The position numbers and the translations under genes were made by a program. The notes under the pieces were generated by a model. The model was not told where the DNA came from, searched no databases, and saw only the letters and a program-made list of their open reading frames with translations. A stretch of 64,000 bases of DNA. It comes from Prauserella flavalba (GTDB lineage: Bacteria > Actinomycetota > Actinomycetes > Mycobacteriales > Pseudonocardiaceae). The stretch is from contig NZ_MASU01000019.1 of assembly GCF_003202235.1 (NCBI RefSeq), positions 44,852 to 108,851 on the forward strand. The letters are read 5' to 3'. This document shows, piece by piece, positions 23,909 through 32,247 of the stretch (positions are counted from its first letter, which is position 1; the number at the start of each line of letters is the position of its first letter).

Positions 23909-25342
23909 TCACGCCGTGTCCGCGTCTTTCGCCAGGGTGCGCTGGCGCCAGGCGCCGTATGCCGCGCCGGCGACGAGCAGGAGCGGAAGGAAGTTGACCC
24001 AGGGCTCCTCAGTGCCGGTAACGCTGCTGAAATTGAGAACGATCAGTACCTCGCAGCCGATGAGCGCCAGCCCGGCGATCGATGGTGCGATACGAGTCGC
24101 CCACAGCGAGCCGTTCAGCCGTCCTCGGGTAGCGGCGACGATCACGCTGACGCAGACCGCCGTCATCAGCAGCACGATGCCGAGAGAGTTGTGACCGGCG
24201 ACCGCGGGCAACAGCCCCGCGAACACCGACGTTCCGGTCAGCACGAACGGTGCGAGAATCAGCATCGACAGGGCGATCTGCGTGCCGATGCTTACGCGAG
24301 GGGAGTGCTTCGGGCCGTGCGTCCGGGACAGTGAGCGGGGGAGAAGGGACGAGCGCCCCAACGAGAACATGTACCGCGTCGCCACCGCGTGCATGGAGAT
24401 CGCCGCCCCGACGAGACTTGCCGCGACAACGAAATAGAGCACCGGGCCGGACCAACGTCCGAGGTAGGTGACGAACACCGTGCCGAGGAGCGTATCGGGG
24501 TTGGCGCGAGCGGCGGCCCCGACATCGTCGACCGCGGCCGTGACCGCCCAGGTGCCCGCGGCGTAGGCCACCGTCAAGGTGAACAGCACCAGATAGGTCG
24601 CTCGGGAAACGAGTCGCGATGGCTTCTTCCCCTCCTCTCCGTACGCCGCCGCCGATTCGTAGCCGGTGAAGATCAGGAGAAGCAGGGCGATCGACAGGTA
24701 GACCCCTTCGCTTGCAAGACCTCCGGGCGAGAGGACCTCGAGCGAGAACCCGCCAGGGTTCCGCACGAGAACCGCCATGATCAGCATGACGAAGAGTGCG
24801 AACTGCGCCGCGCAGATGACGCTGGTGAAGCGGGCGAGGGTCGCGATTCCGCGGAGTGACAGCGTTGCGACGAGCGCCAGGATGAGCACCGTGTAGCACC
24901 ACCACGGCAGGTCGACACCGGCATAGGTGGCCAGGCCGATCGCGATGAAGTGTCCACCCATCGCGGCGAATGCCGCGGCGGCGACGTTGTACAGGATGGT
25001 AGCGATGATGGCGCCAGCGGCACCGATCGTGCGACCGAGTCCGTGCGAGATATAGGCGTAGTAGGCTCCAGCATCCACCACGATCCTGCTCAGTGCGGTG
25101 TACGCCGTGGCGAAGAGTGCCAGCAGTACGGCGATGAGGACGATCACGAGGACGGTGCTCGTGCCGACACCCACGCCGAGGCTGATCGCGATGTTGGAGC
25201 TGAGACTGGTGAGCGGTGCCGTGCCCGCCAGCACCATGATCGCCACACCAGTCGCGCCGATCGCGCCGCGTTCGAGCGAGGCCGGCTGCTGCGTGGAAAC
25301 GGGTCGATCAGAACTGTCGCTCGTCGGGAGATCAGGTCGCAT
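23909..25342 (-). CDS. APC-family amino-acid/amine permease
   Basis: Cytoplasmic-membrane transporter of 477 residues with about 12 hydrophobic helices. The ATG at 25342 (MRPDLPTSDSS) is preceded by AAAGGCGAG; the frame continues upstream without a ribosome site. The first helices read GAIGATGVAIMVLAGTAPL, and TAYTALSRIVVDAGAYYAYI follows, as in APC transporters. FTGYESAAAYGEEGKKP is a signature of the family, then SLGRSSLLPRSLSRTHGPKH in the loop before the last helices. The substrate is probably an amino acid or amine. It shares orientation with fbiD, 13 nt upstream of it, but functional linkage is doubtful. Confidence 0.9.
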   Translation of the reverse strand: MRPDLPTSDSSDRPVSTQQPASLERGAIGATGVAIMVLAGTAPLTSLSSNIAISLGVGVGTSTVLVIVLIAVLLALFATAYTALSRIVVDAGAYYAYISHGLGRTIGAAGAIIATILYNVAAAAFAAMGGHFIAIGLATYAGVDLPWWCYTVLILALVATLSLRGIATLARFTSVICAAQFALFVMLIMAVLVRNPGGFSLEVLSPGGLASEGVYLSIALLLLIFTGYESAAAYGEEGKKPSRLVSRATYLVLFTLTVAYAAGTWAVTAAVDDVGAAARANPDTLLGTVFVTYLGRWSGPVLYFVVAASLVGAAISMHAVATRYMFSLGRSSLLPRSLSRTHGPKHSPRVSIGTQIALSMLILAPFVLTGTSVFAGLLPAVAGHNSLGIVLLMTAVCVSVIVAATRGRLNGSLWATRIAPSIAGLALIGCEVLIVLNFSSVTGTEEPWVNFLPLLLVAGAAYGAWRQRTLAKDADTA

Positions 25343-25544
25343 GTGCTCGCCTTTCGTCGAATAGGTCAGAACACGCTGGGTTTCGACCTGGCACCTGTCC
25401 ATGCGATGCCGGCGCGGTTGCGAACGTATGATCTGCGACACTTCCGGCGCATTGACGGAAGCGCCAACGTGGGACACCCGCGCTTGTGCACCGCGCACAC
25501 GCCGGTCGACACTGGTCCCCGTGGCGTCGACGGTCCGTAGTGGA

Positions 25545-26255
25545 CTATCGCCGGGTGCGTACCCGGCCGCGATCCTTGCGGGGCGCGGTCCTGTTCGTCG
25601 CCGCCTTGGCGGCCTTCAGCTGCGAGCGCATCCCGTCCAGCAGGAGTTCCAGTCCGAAGTCGAATCGCGCGTCGAAGTCGAGCAGGCGTTCAGCCGGGCT
25701 TGCCCGCAGATGCGGATGCTCGTCCGCGCGAAGGACATCGGTGAGGGTGCCGGCCTCGCCACCGGAGGCGCCCTGCTGTTCGAGTGCCTCGCCCAGTACG
25801 AAGCAGAAAACCGAACTGGTGGCCCACAGCGCACGTTCCCGGGTGAAACCGGCGTCCTGCATGCAACCGACAAGAGTGTCGATGTACGTCAGGTTGTTTC
25901 GCTTCGCGGCGTAGTTGCCTCCGACGATGCGAGCGCCGTCGCGCTGTGAGAGCAAAGCCGACCGTAGTCCCGTGGCGAGGTTTCGGACCCGGTCCGTCCA
26001 ATCAGGGGTGTCGGGGCCGGCGTTCGTCAAGGCCCTGCCGAGAATCGCCTCGGCCAGCTCGTCGATGAGTGCGTCCTTGTTGTCGAACAGGCGGTAGATC
26101 GTCGGAAGGTGGGCGCCGAGGCTCGTGGCCAGCCGGCGCATCGTGAGCGATTCCAGGCCACCCGCGTCGACCAGCTCGAGAGCCTCCCGCACCACCCGGT
26201 CGGCGCGCAGCGCGGCCACCCCGTCTCGCCCGCGGCGTTTCGCCTCCGTTGACAC
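25545..26255 (-). CDS. TetR-family repressor (TetR_C class)
   Basis: 236 residues from a GTG at 26255. The HTH is in ALELVDAGGLESLTMRRLA then ATSLGAHLPTIYRLFDNKDA. The second domain has the long helices and Phe/Leu-rich core of TetR(C)-type drug- or metabolite-sensing proteins. The end is basic (KDRGRVRTRR), which may add non-specific DNA contacts. It diverges from a VanB-type reductase gene, and two copies of the dyad TAACAYYGTTA lie between them, so it most likely represses that reductase and itself. The inducer is unknown. Confidence 0.9.
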   Translation of the reverse strand: MSTEAKRRGRDGVAALRADRVVREALELVDAGGLESLTMRRLATSLGAHLPTIYRLFDNKDALIDELAEAILGRALTNAGPDTPDWTDRVRNLATGLRSALLSQRDGARIVGGNYAAKRNNLTYIDTLVGCMQDAGFTRERALWATSSVFCFVLGEALEQQGASGGEAGTLTDVLRADEHPHLRASPAERLLDFDARFDFGLELLLDGMRSQLKAAKAATNRTAPRKDRGRVRTRR

Positions 26256-26257
26256 GT

Positions 26258-26304
26258 TAACGATGTTATCACTACACTCCCGGGCCTATCCAGTAACACT
26301 GTTA
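26258..26304. promoter_or_regulatory. Two TAACAYYGTTA operators between divergent TetR and reductase genes
   Basis: TAACGATGTTA at 26258-26268 (TAACATCGTTA on the minus strand) and TAACACTGTTA at 26294-26304 share TAAC-N3-GTTA symmetry, centres 36 bases apart. They sit in the 65-nt gap between the TetR start (26255) and the reductase start (26321). The first touches a possible minus-strand -10 (TAACAT, 26268-26263) just before the TetR GTG. Confidence 0.6.
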
Positions 26305-26320
26305 ACGAAGCGAGCATCTG

Positions 26321-27313
26321 ATGACGCAGCTCAGTGAACTGACAGCTGGAATCCCCGAACCGCACTCGTCGGCCTCCTCCGAGCTTCCGGTGGTCGTCTC
26401 CCAGCTCCGGTGGGAGGCGGAAGGCGTGGTCTCACTGCGGCTCCGGTCGCGCACGGGGGAACTGCTTCCCCGGTGGGAGCCGGGAGCGCACGTCGACCTG
26501 ATCCTGCCGACCGGGATCGAGCGGCAGTATTCCTTGTGCGGCCCGATCGAAGACCGATCGAGCTACCAGCTGGGTGTCCGGCGAGAACGGACCAGCCGCG
26601 GTGGATCGGAGTACGTGCACGCGTTCCTGCGTCCAGGACAGCCACTGCTGCTCAAGGGGCCGCGCAGCAACTTCGGCTTCCGGCGGGCCGCGGCCTACCT
26701 GTTCATCGCCGGCGGTATCGGGATCACGCCCATCCTGCCGATGGTGCGGCAAGCGCAGTACTGGGGCGCGGAGTGGCAGCTGCTCTACGGTGGTCACACC
26801 GCGGATTCGATGCCGTTCCTCGACGAGCTTCGCGAGTTCGGTTCGCGTGTGCGTGCCTACCCCTCGGACACGGTCGGGCGCATACCGCTGGCCGAGGTCG
26901 TCGCACAGGTCCGGCCGGACCTGAAGATCTTCGCCTGTGGCCCCGAGTCGCTGATCTCCGCCCTCAACGAGGCCACCGCGCACTGGCCCGCGGGTTCCGT
27001 GCACGTCGAACGCTTCAAACCGCGTCCGCGGGTGCGCACCGAGGACAAGCCCTTCGACGTGGTGTGTGCGGCTTCGGGCAGGACCGTGGAGGTACCGGCC
27101 GGCCGGAGCATCCTCACGGCACTGGAGGAGGCGGGAATCCGGTCGGCGGCGTCGTGCCGATCCGGGCTCTGCGGCTCCTGTGAGACCGCCGTGCTGGAGG
27201 GCGTGCCCGACCATCGCGACGAGATTCTCGCCGAGAACGACCGTGCCGCCGGTGACCGGATGTTCATCTGTGTCTCGCGTGCACGGACACCGCGGCTCGT
27301 GCTCGATCTCTAG
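26321..27313 (+). CDS. Phthalate-dioxygenase-reductase/VanB-type flavin-[2Fe-2S] reductase
   Basis: 330-residue electron-transfer protein. The N-terminal flavin domain contains RQYSLCGP. The NAD domain begins LFIAGGIGITPILPMV and ends IFACGPESLI. The C-terminal plant-type ferredoxin domain has Cys279, Cys284 and Cys287 in SCRSGLCGSC, and Cys317. It carries electrons from NAD(P)H to a Rieske-type oxygenase. No oxygenase alpha subunit lies next to it, so its partner is elsewhere. The next gene is a PPOX-type flavoprotein. It is under the divergent TetR. A paralogue is at 51570. Confidence 0.92.
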   Translation: MTQLSELTAGIPEPHSSASSELPVVVSQLRWEAEGVVSLRLRSRTGELLPRWEPGAHVDLILPTGIERQYSLCGPIEDRSSYQLGVRRERTSRGGSEYVHAFLRPGQPLLLKGPRSNFGFRRAAAYLFIAGGIGITPILPMVRQAQYWGAEWQLLYGGHTADSMPFLDELREFGSRVRAYPSDTVGRIPLAEVVAQVRPDLKIFACGPESLISALNEATAHWPAGSVHVERFKPRPRVRTEDKPFDVVCAASGRTVEVPAGRSILTALEEAGIRSAASCRSGLCGSCETAVLEGVPDHRDEILAENDRAAGDRMFICVSRARTPRLVLDL

Positions 27314-27372
27314 TCGCTGTCGTCCATGTCGTGTCCCTCTTTCCCGGTCAGGTCAACCCAAGGAGAGCCGAG

Positions 27373-28074
27373 ATGCACGCGGTCCGAACCCCTGACTACC
27401 CGCCGAGCCCGCCCCGTACAGCCGCAGACTCGTACTCGCCGATCACGATGGAGCGAGTCCGTGAGGTGATCGGATATCCGGAGCGGTTCATCGCGGAGAA
27501 GAAGGAACCGAAGCTGGGAGAGTTCACGGCTCGGTTCATCGCCCACAGCCCGTTCTTCTGTATGGCGACCGTCGGTGCCGACGGGTGGCTGGACGCCAGC
27601 CCCAAGGGAGATCCTCCCGGCTCGGTCAGGATTCTCGATGAGTTCACGCTTGCGATACCGGACCGGCCCGGAAACAAGCTCGCCGAGACCTTCGAGAACA
27701 TCAGCCACAATCCGGCGGTCGGCCTCGTGTTCTTCGTTCCGGGCCTTCGAGAGGTGATCCGCGTCAACGGCGACGCGTTCATCACAGACGATCCGGAACT
27801 GCTCGACATGCTGGGCGCGGACGGGAAACCAGCCGTGCTGGCGACCATCGTCCGCATCCGCGAAGTGTTCGGGCAATGCGGCAAGGCGGTCATCCGCTCG
27901 AAGCTGTGGGAAGGCGACCGGCGGGAATTGGCCGACGCCGTGACATTGGGCGGTGACTTCTACACGATGACCATCGCCGAGAACGCTCGGAAGATGGCGG
28001 AGAACCTCGGGGAGCTCGTCGCCGGTGGCCTTCACGACGTCATCGACGACCATTACAAGCATCACCTGTACTAG
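27373..28074 (+). CDS. PPOX-type FMN-binding flavoprotein (MSMEG_1061-like)
   Basis: 233 residues. The ATG at 27373 follows AGGAGAG; an earlier in-frame start at 27331 has no good ribosome site. ITMERVREVIGYPERF, FFCMATVGADGWLDASPKGD and NPAVGLVFFVPGLREVIRVN are typical of the pyridoxamine-5'-phosphate-oxidase-like group that includes mycobacterial flavin- or F420-dependent reductases of unknown substrate. It lies 59 nt after the VanB-type reductase in the same direction and probably shares the TetR-controlled transcript. Confidence 0.85.
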   Translation: MHAVRTPDYPPSPPRTAADSYSPITMERVREVIGYPERFIAEKKEPKLGEFTARFIAHSPFFCMATVGADGWLDASPKGDPPGSVRILDEFTLAIPDRPGNKLAETFENISHNPAVGLVFFVPGLREVIRVNGDAFITDDPELLDMLGADGKPAVLATIVRIREVFGQCGKAVIRSKLWEGDRRELADAVTLGGDFYTMTIAENARKMAENLGELVAGGLHDVIDDHYKHHLY

Positions 28075-28101
28075 GGTGCCGGGGCTCAGGCGCGAGCGAG
28101 T

Positions 28102-28542
28102 TCAGCCTCGGCGTACCCAGGAACCGAGGACCATCAGGGTCTTGGTGCCCGTGACGGTCCCGGTGCGGCGAAGGGTGTCGATCACCTCCTGGAGGTGCGC
28201 GATGTCGCGGACGCGGACCTGGATCAGGGCGTCGGGGTCACCGGCGATGGTGTGAATGGCTTGCACCTCGGGCATCTTCGCGGTGGTCGCGACGATCTCG
28301 TTCACCTTGGTCGTGCCGACGTAGCGCACCTCGGTGAAGGCCTCCACGCCCATGCCCAGCTTGGCGTGGTCGATCTGCACCGTGAAGCCCGTGATCACGC
28401 CGTTCTCGCGGAGCCGGTCGACGCGCCGTTTGACGGCGGCGACCGACAGCCCCAGTATCGGCGCCATCTCCGAGTAGCTCCGCCGCCCGTCCTCCTGCAG
28501 CAGCTTCAGTAGCTGACGATCGGCGTCGTCCACCTCGACCAT
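28102..28542 (-). CDS. Lrp/AsnC-family regulator
   Basis: 146-residue regulator. The ATG at 28542 (MVEVDDADRQLL) is 9 nt after AAGGAG; the longer upstream frame runs into the divergent oxidoreductase gene and is not real. The HTH is SYSEMAPILGLSVAAVKRRV; the RAM ligand domain has GDPDALIQVRVRDI. Members sense amino acids. It diverges from the 2-oxoacid:ferredoxin oxidoreductase at 28721, which is followed by an amino-acid dehydrogenase, so it is the likely regulator of that module, with a branched-chain or aromatic amino acid as effector. Confidence 0.92.
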   Translation of the reverse strand: MVEVDDADRQLLKLLQEDGRRSYSEMAPILGLSVAAVKRRVDRLRENGVITGFTVQIDHAKLGMGVEAFTEVRYVGTTKVNEIVATTAKMPEVQAIHTIAGDPDALIQVRVRDIAHLQEVIDTLRRTGTVTGTKTLMVLGSWVRRG

Positions 28543-28720
28543 CGCGTCGATCTCCTTCCGGCCGCTCCGCGGCGCGTACGCAAAGATGTTCAATGACGAG
28601 GCCTCTGTTGTCAATTTCTTTGCATGGTTTGCTGGATCGCTAGCTGATTGCTTGCGTCTCCGCCGCTGCTCCGGGTGTGATCGATCGACCAACCACCACG
28701 GCGTGAGGACGGAGTCCGAA

Positions 28721-31700
28721 GTGAGCACTGCGCGTGCTGAGGTGAGCCTCGACGACAAGTACGTCGCCGAGAACGGTCGTGTCCTGCTCTCCGGAGTCCA
28801 GGCGCTGATCCGGCTGGCACTCGAACAACGGCGGCTCGACGACGCGCGGGGCCTGAACACGCGCGTCTTCGTGTCGGGGTACCAGGGCTCACCTCTGGGG
28901 GGAGTGGACCTGGAAATGGGACGCGCGAAGCGATTCCTCGACCCGGCCGGCGTGGTGTTCCGTCCGGGGGTCAACGAAGAGCTCGCCGCGACCGCGGTCG
29001 CAGGCACCCAGTTGCTCGGGCAGCTGCCGGGCCGGCGCTACGACGGCGTCACCGGCTTCTGGTACGGCAAGAATCCCGGCCTCGACCGTGCGGCGGATGC
29101 CATCAGGCATGGCAACGTGGCCGGCACGGCCGCGCTCGGCGGTGCGGTGGCGTGGATCGGCGACGACCCGGCGAGCAAGTCGTCGACGGTGCCGAGCTCG
29201 TGTGAGCCGATGGCGCAGAGCCTGTCCATGCCGCTGCTGGCGCCGGGCACGATCCCGGAGATCGTCGAGCTGGGCCTGCATGCGGTCGCGATGTCCCGCG
29301 CGACAGGCCTGTGGAGCGGACTGAAGATCGTCGCCGATGTCGCGGACGCCTCGGCCACCATCAGCGTCGACGCGCTGCGGCACGGAATTCCGCACCCGCC
29401 GAACACGGGCAGGGATGCTCCACCGACGCTCGTGGGCCCCGCATCGCTCGACGCGGAGCACGACATGCTCACCCGCCGGCTCGACCTCGCGCGGGCCTAC
29501 GCCCGGGAAACGGGGCTCAACCAGGTCACGTTCACCGCGCGCCGAGCCCGGCTGGGAGTGCTGGCGTCGGGCACCGGGTACGCCGTCGTCCAGCGTGCGC
29601 TCGACGACCTCGGGCTGGGGGAGCCGGAACTGGAGGCACTTGGAGTGCGGCTGATCCGGCTGGCGATGCCGTTCCCGGTCGACGCCGGCGCGCTGGCCGA
29701 GCTGACCTCCGGACTGGAGGAGGTGCTCGTCGTCGAGGACAAGACGCCGTTCCTGGAAGGCCAGCTCAAGGACGCGTTGTACCGGCGGCCCGACGCGCCG
29801 CGCGTCGTCGGGCGCCGTGACGAGCGCGACCGGCCTCTGCTGCCCGCGCGGGGGACCCTCGGCGCCGAGGATGTGGCACGGGCCCTGAGCACGCGCGTGA
29901 CCACCGTCGCCGGACCGGACGCGCTTCCCCCGAGTGCGCACTCCCGCCTCGCCGCGATGCGGCGGCGGCGCGCGCGCATCGCGTTGCCGACCGTCTCTGC
30001 CGCGCGCACGCCCTACTTCTGTTCGGGCTGCCCGCACAACACGTCCACCCGCACCGACGACGAAACGCTGGTCGGCGTCGGCATCGGCTGCCACACGATG
30101 ATCGCCCTCGACCAGAGCGGACGAGGCAGGCAGATCGGGCTGACCCAGATGGGGGGTGAGGGCGCGCAGTGGATCGGGCTGGCGCCGTTCACCGACGACC
30201 GCCATTTCGTGCAGAACCTCGGTGACGGCACGTTCCACCACTCGGGCTCCCTGGCGATCCGTGCGGCGGTCGCGGCCGGAGTCACGATCACCTACAAACT
30301 GCTCTACAACGACGCTGTCGCGATGACCGGCGGCCAGCGCGCCGAAGGCCGGCTCGCCGTTCCCGAGCTCACCCGGTTGCTGGCCGCCGAGGGGGTCCGG
30401 CGCGTCGTGGTGACGACGGACGACCCCGCCCGCTACCGCGGTGTCCGGCTCGATCCGATCGCGACCGTCCGCCACCGCGACGACTTCGCCGCCGCTGAAC
30501 GTGAACTCGCCGAGCTCGACGGTGTCACGGTGCTGATCCACGACGACCGGTGTGCGGCCGAGGAACGCCGGCTGCGCAAACGCGGCCGGCTGCCCACCCC
30601 CGCGGAGAAGGTGGTGATCAACGAACGGGTCTGCGAGGGCTGTGGCGACTGCGGCGACGTGTCGACCTGCCTGTCGGTCCAGCCCGTCGAGACCGCCTTC
30701 GGCCGCAAAACCCGCATCCATCAAGCGTCCTGCAACTCCGATTTCTCCTGCCTGAAGGGCGATTGCCCTTCGTTCCTGCTCGTCGAGCCCCGAAGTCCCG
30801 TGTCGCGGGTGGTTCCCGAGCTTCCGGTACGGCTGCTGGAACCCGAGCAGCGGTTCGGCAAGGAGGGCGTTCTGATTCGGATGCCCGGAATCGGCGGCAC
30901 CGGTGTCGTGACCGTGTCCCAGATCCTGCAGATGGCCGCCCACCTCGACGGCCTGTTCGCCGCCGGCCTCGACCAGACCGGGCTGGCGCAGAAGGGCGGA
31001 CCCGTGGTGTCGGACGTGCGGATCGCCAAGGAACCCATCCGCGGGTCCGTCCGCGCGGCCCGGGGCACGGTCGACGTCCTCCTGGGGCTGGACCTCCTCG
31101 GCGCGGCCGACGAGAGCAACCTCGCCACCGCGTCCCCGGACCGCACGATCGCGGTGGTGAGCACCTCGCTGGTGCCGACGGCGGCGATGGTCACCAACCG
31201 GGTGGCTCTGCCCGGGTCGCCGGACGACGCCGTGAACCGCATCGCCGAAGCCACCCGGCACGAACGCAACCTCTACCTCGACGCACAGCGGCTGGCGGAA
31301 CTCCTGTTCGGAGATCACATGCCCACGAACATGCTGCTCATCGGTGCCGCCTATCAGCACGGGTGCATTCCGATCGCCGCCGAGGCGATCGAGCAGGCGA
31401 TCCGCCTCAACGGCGCCGGGGTGGACACCACTCTCGCGGCCTTCCGCTGGGGCCGCGCCGCGGTCCTCGACGCCGAAGCGGTGGCCGCCGCGGTCACACC
31501 ATCCGAACAGGCGACCGTCGAGGTCGACGCTTCCTCGAGGGCCATCGTCGAGAGCACCGCGGCACGCGGCGAGCTGGCGGACGCACTTGCGACCCGGGTC
31601 GCCGACCTGACCGGCTACCAGGACCGTGCCCACGCCCGCCGCTATGCCGACGAGGTCGACCGGGTGCTGCAGCGGGCGACGCGGGTGGCCGGGCCGCGCG

Positions 31701-32227
31701 CCGGAGAGCGGATCGGCCTGGCCTACGCACGCGGCCTGCACAAGCTCCTCGCCTACAAGGACGAGTACGAGGTCGCCCGGCTGCACCTCGACACCGTGGA
31801 GAAAGCGCGCCGCGATGCCGAGTTCGGCCCCGACGCCAAGGTCTCGGTGCTGCTGTACCCACCAGTCCTGCGCGCACTCGGTGTCACGCGCAAGATCCGG
31901 CTCACCCGCACGTCCGGTCCCGCGTTCCGCGCGCTGCGTGCCGCCCGCAGGCTTCGCGGCACGCGGCTCGACCCGTTCGGCTATGCCCGGGTCCGCCGCG
32001 TGGAACGGCGCCTCGTCGAGGAGTACCGGGAGCTGATGGATCAGGCACTGTCCACTCTCGACGAACACAACGTCGACCTGGTCGTCGAGCTCGCCGAGCT
32101 GCCCGATGTCGTCCGCGGCTACGAGGACATCAAGCTCCGCAACGTGGCCGTGTTCCGCGACCGCGCGGCGACCCTCCTGCGACAGATCGCCGGCGCACCC
32201 GCCGCAACCGGACCGGCGCAGCCCTGA
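28721..32227 (+). CDS. Indolepyruvate ferredoxin oxidoreductase-type fused enzyme
   Basis: Giant 1168-residue enzyme: oxidative decarboxylation of a 2-oxo acid to acyl-CoA with ferredoxin as acceptor, thiamine diphosphate dependent. The GTG at 28721 follows GGAG by 6 nt. The N-terminal segment VFVSGYQGSPLGGVDLEMGR is the conserved alpha-like part, and GIGCHTMIALDQSG and GGEGAQWIGL belong to the TPP domain. Cys638, Cys641, Cys644 and Cys650 (CEGCGDCGDVSTC) form a ferredoxin-like cluster, with more cysteines in SCNSDFSCLKGDC. The gamma domain begins RMPGIGGTGVVTVSQIL. Length is normal for the fused actinobacterial and proteobacterial type. Substrate could be phenylpyruvate, indolepyruvate or a branched 2-oxo acid. 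Confidence 0.93.
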   Translation: MSTARAEVSLDDKYVAENGRVLLSGVQALIRLALEQRRLDDARGLNTRVFVSGYQGSPLGGVDLEMGRAKRFLDPAGVVFRPGVNEELAATAVAGTQLLGQLPGRRYDGVTGFWYGKNPGLDRAADAIRHGNVAGTAALGGAVAWIGDDPASKSSTVPSSCEPMAQSLSMPLLAPGTIPEIVELGLHAVAMSRATGLWSGLKIVADVADASATISVDALRHGIPHPPNTGRDAPPTLVGPASLDAEHDMLTRRLDLARAYARETGLNQVTFTARRARLGVLASGTGYAVVQRALDDLGLGEPELEALGVRLIRLAMPFPVDAGALAELTSGLEEVLVVEDKTPFLEGQLKDALYRRPDAPRVVGRRDERDRPLLPARGTLGAEDVARALSTRVTTVAGPDALPPSAHSRLAAMRRRRARIALPTVSAARTPYFCSGCPHNTSTRTDDETLVGVGIGCHTMIALDQSGRGRQIGLTQMGGEGAQWIGLAPFTDDRHFVQNLGDGTFHHSGSLAIRAAVAAGVTITYKLLYNDAVAMTGGQRAEGRLAVPELTRLLAAEGVRRVVVTTDDPARYRGVRLDPIATVRHRDDFAAAERELAELDGVTVLIHDDRCAAEERRLRKRGRLPTPAEKVVINERVCEGCGDCGDVSTCLSVQPVETAFGRKTRIHQASCNSDFSCLKGDCPSFLLVEPRSPVSRVVPELPVRLLEPEQRFGKEGVLIRMPGIGGTGVVTVSQILQMAAHLDGLFAAGLDQTGLAQKGGPVVSDVRIAKEPIRGSVRAARGTVDVLLGLDLLGAADESNLATASPDRTIAVVSTSLVPTAAMVTNRVALPGSPDDAVNRIAEATRHERNLYLDAQRLAELLFGDHMPTNMLLIGAAYQHGCIPIAAEAIEQAIRLNGAGVDTTLAAFRWGRAAVLDAEAVAAAVTPSEQATVEVDASSRAIVESTAARGELADALATRVADLTGYQDRAHARRYADEVDRVLQRATRVAGPRAGERIGLAYARGLHKLLAYKDEYEVARLHLDTVEKARRDAEFGPDAKVSVLLYPPVLRALGVTRKIRLTRTSGPAFRALRAARRLRGTRLDPFGYARVRRVERRLVEEYRELMDQALSTLDEHNVDLVVELAELPDVVRGYEDIKLRNVAVFRDRAATLLRQIAGAPAATGPAQP

Positions 32228-32247
32228 AACTCCCAACGGAGGCCTTC

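Noticed and set aside
28889..32236. 1115-codon open frame on the minus strand opposite the ferredoxin oxidoreductase
   Set aside because: Composition is His/Arg/Gly-rich with no domains; it is the codon-position-mirrored shadow of a real gene in GC-rich DNA.
30550..32247. Upstream extension of the amino-acid dehydrogenase frame
   Set aside because: It lies inside the ferredoxin oxidoreductase and is Arg/Gly-rich; the ATG at 32248 with CGGAGG gives the normal family length.
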